Shown here: positions 33,393 to 39,284 of the stretch, piece by piece
How the letters are laid out: each line of letters starts with the position of its first letter
Position numbering within the stretch: position 1 is the stretch's first letter
Program-made: the position numbers and the translations under genes
The notes under the pieces: model-generated
What the model was told of the DNA's origin: nothing
Seen by the model: the letters and a program-made list of their open reading frames with translations, nothing else
Database searches by the model: none
Assembly (NCBI RefSeq): GCF_000284415.1
Contig: NC_017059.1
Span: 229,340 to 268,623, forward strand
Length of the DNA stretch: 39,284 nt
DNA from: Pararhodospirillum photometricum DSM 122
Lineage (GTDB): Bacteria; Pseudomonadota; Alphaproteobacteria; Rhodospirillales; Rhodospirillaceae
Reading direction: 5' to 3'

Positions 33393-33815
33393 ATGACATC
33401 TCCTCTGAGTGATAAAGAAATCATCGAGCTTACCTCCCGGATCGTGGCCTCGCACGTTGGCAACAATTCGGTGCCGGTTTCCGATCTGCCGGACCTGATC
33501 GGGAACGTTCATCGCGCGTTGACCAATCTTGCCGGTCCGCCGCCCGAAGTTGAGGAAAAGCCGCAGCCCGCTGTGCCGATCAAGAAATCGGTGACGCCGG
33601 ACTACATTATCTGTCTTGAAGATGGCAAGAAGCTGAAGATGTTGAAGCGCCATCTGAAGACGGCTTACGACATGACGCCCGAGGAATACCGGGAAAAGTG
33701 GGGACTACCGGCCGACTATCCTATGGTGGCCCCCAATTACGCGAACCACCGCAGCTCGCTTGCCAAAAAGATCGGCCTGGGAACCCGCGCCCGCCGAGGG
33801 GAAGCCGAGGTCTAG
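33393..33815 (+). CDS. mucR: MucR/Ros family transcriptional regulator
   Basis: The 140-residue protein carries the conserved MucR block 'CLEDGKKLKMLKRHLKTAYDMTPEEYREKWGL' and 'YPMVAPNYANHRSSLAKKIGLG'. MucR proteins bind AT-rich promoters and control exopolysaccharide, motility and cell-cycle genes in alphaproteobacteria. The Ros-type Cys2His2 zinc finger is degenerate here: the second Cys is Asp and the last His is Tyr, so zinc binding is doubtful. ATG 33393 is preferred to the TTG before it. Its AT-rich upstream region suits autoregulation. Confidence 0.93.
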   Translation: MTSPLSDKEIIELTSRIVASHVGNNSVPVSDLPDLIGNVHRALTNLAGPPPEVEEKPQPAVPIKKSVTPDYIICLEDGKKLKMLKRHLKTAYDMTPEEYREKWGLPADYPMVAPNYANHRSSLAKKIGLGTRARRGEAEV

Positions 33816-33837
33816 TCACAGACCCGGTCTTTGTGAC
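33815..33837. other. palindrome at the mucR stop
   Basis: GTCACA and TGTGAC flank a centre containing GACC and GGTC, giving a bulged stem. It begins on the last base of the mucR stop codon. It may be a short terminator stem or a protein site. Function is unknown. Confidence 0.4.
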
Positions 33838-33862
33838 ACGATCAGGGTTGACGCACCATCGG

Positions 33863-33893
33863 GGCTGCCCCAGCGCGAAGACGCGGGGCAGCC
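33863..33893. other. GC hairpin in the mucR-fur gap
   Basis: GGCTGCCCC (33863-33871) pairs exactly with GGGGCAGCC (33885-33893) across a 13-base loop. No T-run follows. Together with the two neighbouring stems it makes the 264-base gap unusually structured. No coding frame in the gap is credible. Confidence 0.45.
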
Positions 33894-33987
33894 GTTGGTC
33901 TTGGCGGCGCGGGCCGAACGTGTCGGGGATCGCCCCCAACCGCAGTGCGCAGACGGGCTCCTGAGACGGGGCTGCTCATTCTCTGGT

Positions 33988-34024
33988 GAAAAGGCATCGC
34001 GCATGTGTGTCGCGATGCCTTTTC
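33988..34024. terminator. strong bidirectional intrinsic terminator before fur
   Basis: A perfect 14-bp stem, GAAAAGGCATCGCG (33988-34001) with CGCGATGCCTTTTC (34011-34024), has a nine-base loop. The A-run on one side and the T-run on the other give terminator geometry on both strands. It probably ends mucR transcription. fur would then need a promoter in the 55 bases that follow, where I see no clear one. Confidence 0.75.
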
Positions 34025-34079
34025 AACACGCCGCCCCGCCACTAGGATGGGCCGAACGACGAACCGAGGGACGGGCCGC

Positions 34080-34496
34080 ATGATGTCGAGCATAGAAAAG
34101 CGCTGCCTGGAAAAAGGGATGAAGATGACCGAACAGCGTCGCGTGATCGCGCGGGTGCTGTCGGAGGCGGTCGATCATCCCGATGTCGAGGAGGTGTACC
34201 GCCGCGCCACCGAGATCGACCCCCGGATCTCGATCGCCACGGTGTATCGGACCGTCCGGCTGTTTGAAGAGGCGGGGATCTTGGAGCGCCATGATTTCCG
34301 CGACGGCCGGGCCCGCTACGAGGAAGTTTCCGATGAGCATCACGACCATCTCATCGATATCAACTCCAGTGCGGTCATCGAGTTCCACAGCGACGAAATC
34401 GAACGGATCCAGCGGGAGATTGCCCGGCGGCTGGGGTACCGCCTGATCGGGCACCGGTTGGAGCTGTACGGCGTGCCCTTGGATGACCAAGCTTAG
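34080..34496 (+). CDS. fur: Fur family transcriptional regulator
   Basis: The 138-residue protein has the N-terminal winged helix 'MTEQRRVIARVLSEAVDHPDVEEVYRRA' and 'ISIATVYRTVRLFEEAGILERHDF', then the metal-binding 'EHHDHLIDI' and the dimer region 'VIEFHSDEIERIQREIARRLGYRLIGHRLELYG'. The CxxC structural zinc site of gamma-type Fur is absent, as in alphaproteobacterial Fur/Mur. It may sense Fe or Mn. Two adjacent in-frame ATGs (34080 and 34083) follow GAGGGA. The frame open from 34005 is not used because it crosses the terminator. Confidence 0.9.
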   Translation: MMSSIEKRCLEKGMKMTEQRRVIARVLSEAVDHPDVEEVYRRATEIDPRISIATVYRTVRLFEEAGILERHDFRDGRARYEEVSDEHHDHLIDINSSAVIEFHSDEIERIQREIARRLGYRLIGHRLELYGVPLDDQA

Positions 34497-34550
34497 GCTC
34501 GGTCTGGCAGCCGTCTTGACGCGGGTGTGGTTTTAAGAAGTGGGTGTGGG

Positions 34551-35348
34551 ATGGGTGTTCTGGGGGATCTGCGCGCCGGGTCGCTGGAAGTGACGCTGGC
34601 GCAGACCGAAGAGGATGTGCAAGCGGCCCTCTCCTTGCGCTATCGGGTCTTCTACGAGGAGATGGGGGCACGGCCAACGCCGGAAATGGCGGCGCGCAAA
34701 CAGGATTTTGATGCCTACGACGAGATTGCCGACCACCTTCTGGTCATCGATCACGCGCAAGGAACGGGGCCGGAGCGGGTGGTGGGCTGCTATCGCCTGA
34801 TGCGCCGGGAGCACGCCGCCTATATCGGGCGGTTTTACAGCGCCGATGAATATGACCTGACGCCCATCTTGGCGATGGACGGTAATGTTATGGAACTGGG
34901 CCGCTCGTGCGTTGATGCGTCGCACCGCAACCGCTCCAGTATGCAGATGCTCTGGCGGGGGATTGCCGCCTATGCGCACCGGCACGAGATTGACCTGATG
35001 TTTGGCTGTGCCAGCCTGCATGGGACGGATCCGGCGGTGTTGGCGGCGCAACTGTCGTATCTGTACCACTATCATCTGGCGTCGCTGTCCTTGCGGCCGC
35101 GAGCGGTTCCCGAGCGCTACTGCCCGATGAACCTCATTGCCGCCGAGGCCCTGGATGCCCGCCGCACGATGTCGCTACTGCCGCCCCTGATTAAAGGCTA
35201 CCTGCGTTTGGGCGGGTTTTTTGGCGACGGGGCGGTGATTGATCATCAGTTCAACACGACCGATGTTTGCGTTATTGTCAAAACGGACCTGATCACCGAC
35301 AAATACAACAAACACTACGATCGCACGGCCCGCGATCTGGACCTGTAG
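34551..35348 (+). CDS. olsB: L-ornithine N(alpha)-acyltransferase (OlsB family)
   Basis: The 265-residue GNAT-like 'hemolysin-type' acyltransferase has 'ALSLRYRVFYEEMGA', 'FDAYDEIADHLLVID', 'VVGCYRLMRREHA', 'FYSADEYDL', 'VMELGRSCVDASHRNRSSMQMLWRGIAAYA' and 'FGCASLHGTDP'. It transfers a 3-hydroxyacyl group from ACP to ornithine, giving lyso-ornithine lipid. The next gene is an O-acyltransferase able to complete it, which supports the call. ATG 34551 is chosen because it precedes the first conserved residues. The ribosome site is weak. Confidence 0.88.
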   Translation: MGVLGDLRAGSLEVTLAQTEEDVQAALSLRYRVFYEEMGARPTPEMAARKQDFDAYDEIADHLLVIDHAQGTGPERVVGCYRLMRREHAAYIGRFYSADEYDLTPILAMDGNVMELGRSCVDASHRNRSSMQMLWRGIAAYAHRHEIDLMFGCASLHGTDPAVLAAQLSYLYHYHLASLSLRPRAVPERYCPMNLIAAEALDARRTMSLLPPLIKGYLRLGGFFGDGAVIDHQFNTTDVCVIVKTDLITDKYNKHYDRTARDLDL

Positions 35349-35358
35349 GGAAAGCCCG

Positions 35359-36159
35359 ATGTTCTCCTACGTTTCCGCTACCGCTCGCTTGGTGTTGTTT
35401 GTCGCTTGGACCCTAATCACTCTTGGGCCCTACGCGGCGCTGATGATCGCCCGCTGGCGGTATCGGGAGGTCGGGCGTTTTTACTGGCGGGTGGTCGCGC
35501 GGATTATCCGCCTGCGGGTCAACGCGGTGGGCGCCCTGGCGGCCGAGCGCCCCTTGATGGTGGTGTCCAACCATGCGTCGTATCTCGACATTGTAGTGCT
35601 GGGCAGTCTGATCCCCGGGGTGTTCGTCGCCAAGTCTGAGGTTGGGTCGTGGCCGGGCTTCGGGCTGTTGGCGAAGGTGGCGCGCACCGTGCTGATTGAC
35701 CGGCGCCGCGCCGCCACCGGCGAAGCTCGCAGCGAAATTCGGCGCCGCCTCGCCGAGGGCGAAGCGCTCATTCTTTTCCCCGAGGGCACCAGCAACGACG
35801 GCAACCGGGTCTATCCCTTCAAGAGCGCCCTGTTTTCGGTGGCCGAGGAGGCGGTGGTTCTGGAGGGGGAAAGCAGCCCCCGGCCGGTGACGGTGCAGCC
35901 GGTGTCCTTGGCCTATACCCGGGTGGATGGGCTGCCCATGGGGCGGGCATGGCGGCCCTTGTATGCGTGGTATGGGGCCATGGATCTGGCGCCGCATCTT
36001 TTTCAGGTTCTGGCGTTTGGCGTGGGCACGGTCGAGGTGGTTTTCCATGATCCGGTGCGCGCCGACGCGTTTGCCTCGCGCAAGGCTCTGTCCACCCACT
36101 GCGAGGCCCTGGTGGTGGCCGGGGTTCGCCAAGCCCTGCGTGGCCGGGCAGAGGCTTGA
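35359..36159 (+). CDS. olsA: 1-acyl-glycerol-3-phosphate / lyso-ornithine lipid acyltransferase (PlsC/OlsA family)
   Basis: The 266-residue membrane acyltransferase has an N-terminal hydrophobic helix (about residues 8-30), the catalytic HX4D motif 'NHASYLD' (His72, Asp77) and the glycerophosphate-binding 'FPEGTS' (residues 140-145). 'TVLIDRRR' between them is typical of the OlsA/PlsC group. It is 10 bases behind olsB. Together they would make ornithine lipid, a phosphate-free membrane lipid. PlsC activity in ordinary phospholipid synthesis cannot be excluded. Confidence 0.85.
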   Translation: MFSYVSATARLVLFVAWTLITLGPYAALMIARWRYREVGRFYWRVVARIIRLRVNAVGALAAERPLMVVSNHASYLDIVVLGSLIPGVFVAKSEVGSWPGFGLLAKVARTVLIDRRRAATGEARSEIRRRLAEGEALILFPEGTSNDGNRVYPFKSALFSVAEEAVVLEGESSPRPVTVQPVSLAYTRVDGLPMGRAWRPLYAWYGAMDLAPHLFQVLAFGVGTVEVVFHDPVRADAFASRKALSTHCEALVVAGVRQALRGRAEA

Positions 36160-36223
36160 CAGCGGGCGGGTGGGTGGTAGCCTCCTCACACGTGATCACA
36201 GGAGCGGTGGTAGCCGCACGACA

Positions 36224-37584
36224 GTGGGACAGAGAAAACTTTTTTATAAAATCCTACGGGTGCCAGATGAACGTCTACGACGCCGGCCGCATGGTCGATG
36301 TCCTGGCGCCTCTGGGGCTATGATCTCATCGCCCGCCCCGAGGGCGCCGATCTGGTCATTCTCAATACCTGCCATATCCGGGAAAAGGCGGCGGAAAAGG
36401 TCTTCTCCGACCTGGGCCGCTTGCGGCCGCTGAAAGCGGCGCGGGCCGAGGAGGGCGGGCGCATGGTTGTTGCCGTGGCCGGCTGCGTGGCCCAGGCCGA
36501 GGGCGAGGCCCTGATGACCCGCATGTCCCTGGTGGATGTGGTGGTCGGGCCCCAGGCCTATCATCGCCTGCCCGAGCTGATCGCCCGGGTCGAGCGGGCC
36601 GCCGGGCGGGCCATCGACACCTCGTTTCCCCCTGAACCGAAGTTTGATGCCCTGCCCCAACCCACCGCCGATGGTCCCAGCGCCTTTTTGTCGGTGCAGG
36701 AGGGCTGCGACAAGTTTTGTGCGTACTGCGTGGTGCCCTATACCCGAGGCGCCGAGTACTCGCGGCCGGCGTCAGCGGTGCTGACGGAGGCACGTTCCCT
36801 GGTGGCCAGCGGCGCGCGCGAGATCACGGTGCTGGGGCAGAACGTCAATGCCTACCACGGGGAGGGTCCCGACGGCCGGCCGTGGTCCTTGGCCCGGCTG
36901 CTTGACGCTTTGGCCGAGATCCCGGGGCTGGCCCGTCTGCGCTACACCACCAGCCATCCGCGTGATGTGAGCGACGATCTGATCGCCGCGCATCGTGACA
37001 ATCCGGTGCTGATGCCGTTTGTGCATCTGCCGGTTCAGTCGGGGTCGGACCGGGTGCTGCAAGCCATGAACCGGGGGCATGACCGCAAGACCTACCTGGG
37101 CTTGATCGAGCGCTTCAAGGCGGTGCGGCCCGATCTGGCGATTGCGTCGGATTTCATTGTGGGCCACCCCGGCGAGACCGAGGCCGACCTTCTCGACACC
37201 TTGTCCTTGATCGATGCGGTGGGCTTTGTGCACTCCTATGCCTTCAAGTTCAGCGCGCGTCCGGGCACACCGGCGGCGGCCCTGCCGGGGCAACTGGCCG
37301 ACGAGGAAAAGTCGGCCCGTCTGGCCCGGGTGCAAGAGCGCCTGAGCGTGCACCAAGCGGCGGCGTTGCAGGCCTGCGTTGGCCAGAGCGTGGAGGTTTT
37401 GGTGGATCGTCGCGGGCGCCATCCCGGCCAGTTGATCGGGCGCACCCCGATGATGCAGCCGGTCCACGTCACCCATCCGGGGCTGGAGATTGGCGACTTG
37501 GTGCGGGTGCGTTTGGTGTCGGCGGGACCGCTCAGTCTGGCTGGCGAGGTCGAGGATCCCGTCTTGGCGCGGAGGCGGGCGTGA
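36224..37584 (+). pseudogene. miaB: tRNA-2-methylthio-N6-dimethylallyladenosine synthase MiaB, two frameshifts as sequenced
   Basis: With one T removed from the T6 run (36240-36245) and one G from the G4 run (36314-36317), the frame from GTG 36224 is 452 residues, normal for MiaB. It then begins '[36 protein letters not shown]'-like. The first 4Fe-4S cluster Cys residues are in 'YGCQMN', '[10 protein letters not shown]' and '[10 protein letters not shown]'. The radical-SAM CxxxCxxC is in '[18 protein letters not shown]', and a C-terminal TRAM domain follows. The uninterrupted part starts only at 36298 and lacks the first cluster Cys. The enzyme methylthiolates A37 of UNN-reading tRNAs. Confidence 0.9.
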
Positions 37585-38543
37585 GCGCCGGCACCACCCA
37601 GGTCTCGCGGGTCTTTGCCGACAATGCGGCCTTGCAGGCGGTGATCGGTGTGGGCAACGAAAACCTGGATCGCCTGGAGCAGGTTCTGGGGATCACGGTG
37701 GCCGGGCGTGGCAACCAACTGACGGTGAGTGGGCCGTCGGATCGGGTGCAAACCGCCCTGGAGGTTTTGGACGCCCTGTATGCCCAGGCCGGGCGCGGTA
37801 GTGCGTTGGGCCCGGCCGAGGTTGATGCGGCGGTGCGGCTGGCGGGCGAGGCGGTGGTGCCGGTGGCCAGCGTGCGCACCCGCAAGACCGAGATCAAGGC
37901 GCGCTCGCCCAATCAGGCCCGCTACCTTGAAGCCATGCTCACCCATGATCTGGTGTTTGGTCTGGGGCCGGCGGGCACGGGCAAAACTTATCTGGCGGTG
38001 GCCATGGCGGTGTCGCTGTTTGTGCAGCGGCGGGTCGAGCGCATTATTTTGTCGCGACCGGCCGTTGAGGCCGGAGAGCGGATTGGCTTTTTGCCCGGCG
38101 ACATGCGCGACAAGGTCGATCCCTACCTGCGCCCGATGTACGACGCGCTCCATGCCATGCTGCCCGGCGACGAAGTGGCGCGGCGTTTGGAAAGTGGTGA
38201 CTTTGAAGTGGCGCCGCTGGCGTTCATGCGCGGGCGCACCTTGGCCAACGCCTTTGTCATTCTTGACGAAGCCCAGAACACCACGCCGACCCAGATGAAA
38301 ATGTTTCTCACCCGCCTGGGGGAGAACGGCCGCATGGTGATCACCGGCGACGCGACCCAGGTGGACCTGCCGCTGGGCGCCAAGTCCGGCTTGCGCGATG
38401 CCCTGGAGGTGCTGGATGGCGAGCCGGGGATTGGCAAGGTGGTGTTTACCGACCAGGACGTGGTGCGCCATGACTTGGTGACCCGCATCGTGCGCGCGTA
38501 TGACCGCCGCGACGGCTCTTTGGAGATCCGCCATGCCCGCTGA
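37581..38543 (+). CDS. phoH: PhoH family ATPase
   Basis: The 320-residue PhoH-like protein has an N-terminal KH-like part (residues 10-65: '[32 protein letters not shown]'), a Walker A 'GPAGTGKT' at 129-136 and a Walker B 'VILDEAQN' with Asp229-Glu230. It sits with ybeY and the CorC gene, a very conserved trio linked to RNA and ribosome quality control. GTG 37581 overlaps the miaB stop. Confidence 0.94.
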   Translation: MSAGTTQVSRVFADNAALQAVIGVGNENLDRLEQVLGITVAGRGNQLTVSGPSDRVQTALEVLDALYAQAGRGSALGPAEVDAAVRLAGEAVVPVASVRTRKTEIKARSPNQARYLEAMLTHDLVFGLGPAGTGKTYLAVAMAVSLFVQRRVERIILSRPAVEAGERIGFLPGDMRDKVDPYLRPMYDALHAMLPGDEVARRLESGDFEVAPLAFMRGRTLANAFVILDEAQNTTPTQMKMFLTRLGENGRMVITGDATQVDLPLGAKSGLRDALEVLDGEPGIGKVVFTDQDVVRHDLVTRIVRAYDRRDGSLEIRHAR

Positions 38544-39108
38544 CGCCGCCCCTGCCCTTTTCGATCTGGAGGTGGGCACGCCGGCCTACCCCGCCACGGC
38601 TTCGCTTCAGGTGGAGGACTCAGCCTGGGGTGAGGCCGTTCCCGACGTGCCGGTCCTGCTGACGCGGGCGATCCGCGCGGCTCTCCTCGGGGGAGATCCA
38701 GCGGGCCTGGACTTGGCCGAGGGCACGCCCTTGGACCTGAGCGTGGTTCTTTGCGATGATGCCCGGATCCAGGCGCTGAACCGGGAGTGGCGTGACAAGG
38801 ATGCGCCAACGAATGTCTTGTCGTTTGCGGCGCTGGATGCCGAGGAGCCCTTGCCGCCGCCCGGCGCGGTGGTGTTGCTGGGGGACGTTGTGATCGCCCG
38901 CGAGACCGTGCTGCGCGAGGCCTTGGACCAAGGCATCCCCGTGGCCGATCATGTCTTTCATCTGGCGGTGCACGGTGTGCTGCATCTGCTGGGCTATGAT
39001 CATCAAGAAGACGAGGAGGCAGTCGAGATGGAAGGCCTGGAAACGGCCATTCTGGCGGAGCATGGCATCCAAGACCCCCACGCCGCCCTGGACGGCGTTG
39101 GGTCATGA
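38533..39108 (+). CDS. ybeY: endoribonuclease YbeY (16S rRNA maturation)
   Basis: The 191-residue protein has the zinc motif HGVLHLLGYDH, giving His147, His151 and His157, plus 'LNREWRDKDAPTNVLSF', the family's substrate-groove block. YbeY trims the 16S rRNA 3' end and takes part in ribosome quality control. ATG 38533 overlaps the last 11 bases of phoH, and its stop overlaps the next start (ATGA). The N-terminal 40 residues are longer than in most homologues. Confidence 0.94.
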   Translation: MPADAAPALFDLEVGTPAYPATASLQVEDSAWGEAVPDVPVLLTRAIRAALLGGDPAGLDLAEGTPLDLSVVLCDDARIQALNREWRDKDAPTNVLSFAALDAEEPLPPPGAVVLLGDVVIARETVLREALDQGIPVADHVFHLAVHGVLHLLGYDHQEDEEAVEMEGLETAILAEHGIQDPHAALDGVGS

Positions 39109-39284
39109 GCCCGTCCGCCTCGTCGTCGCCGGCCGACGACCCGCCGTCTCCCAGCGCTCCTTCCCGTCGGTCTGACGCTGGAGGAGCGGGACGCGACGCA
39201 GAGGAACGTTCCAACGGGGGCTTAAGCGGCTTTTTGCGCGGGGTTTTTCGCTCCCGAGGAGCCGAGGGCAGCGTTCAGGAGACC
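39105..39284 (+). CDS. HlyC/CorC family CBS-domain protein, 5' part only
   Basis: An open frame from ATG 39105 runs off the window. The 60 residues seen are a Ser/Pro-rich leader, then 'GGLSGFLRGVFRSRG' and 'GSVQET', which resembles the N-terminus of CorC-type proteins that follow ybeY in alphaproteobacteria. The CBS and transporter-associated domains would lie beyond the edge. The call rests on position and this short motif. Confidence 0.65.
   Translation, partial: MSPSASSSPADDPPSPSAPSRRSDAGGAGRDAEERSNGGLSGFLRGVFRSRGAEGSVQET

Overview
The window is high-GC DNA from an alphaproteobacterium, most likely a purple non-sulfur member of the Rhodospirillaceae (Rhodospirillum/Pararhodospirillum type). 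The evidence is the order rpsB-tsf-pyrH-frr-uppS-cdsA-dxr-rseP-bamA-skp-fabZ-lpxA-lpxI-lpxB, use of LpxI rather than LpxH, an F0 ATP synthase operon with separate b and b' subunits and a Rhodospirillum-like c subunit, a MucR-type regulator, and an OlsB/PlsC ornithine-lipid pair. I cannot name the strain from sequence alone.

Layout. 137-988 (-): a YjjP/ThrE-type exporter subunit. 1186-15182 (+): translation (rpsB, tsf, frr), UMP kinase, and the envelope assembly line: undecaprenyl-PP synthesis, CDP-diacylglycerol synthesis, the MEP isoprenoid pathway, site-2 protease, BamA, Skp, and lipid A synthesis. Many of these genes overlap by a few bases. 15261-18417: a 5'-truncated oxidoreductase, a frameshifted thiolase, a short-chain dehydrogenase and a DsbA-like isomerase. 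18536-23998 (+): a leucine/isovalerate degradation (liu) cluster. 24002-25756 (-): a CACHE-GGDEF diguanylate cyclase. 25996-27699 (+): a MATE exporter that lacks its end and runs in frame into an Lrp/AsnC regulator. 27741-30380 (-): the F0 operon atpI-atpB-atpE-atpF'-atpF with a clear promoter. 30560-33295: a VOC protein, a broken Ni/Co ECF transporter locus (nikK, cbiM, truncated nikL) and a TusA-like protein. 33393-39284 (+): mucR, fur, olsB, plsC, miaB, phoH, ybeY and the start of a CorC/HlyC gene.

Three features cut across the region. First, a palindromic GC-rich repeat (core AAGGCTGGGGAGGC and its complement, often flanked by GAGGGGTC) occurs at five intergenic loci and probably ends transcription. 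Second, several well-conserved genes (thiolase, liuD, nikK, miaB) are broken, and every break is explained by one extra base, usually in a short homopolymer. cdsA carries a compensated out-of-frame patch. This looks either like sequencing error or like a mutational habit. Third, three genes (oxidoreductase, MATE, nikL) are cut at junctions with missing sequence. I saw no CRISPR array, prophage, insertion sequence, tRNA or rRNA, and no convincing new defence or biosynthetic system. The most unusual items are the repeats, the broken genes and the MATE-Lrp joint frame.
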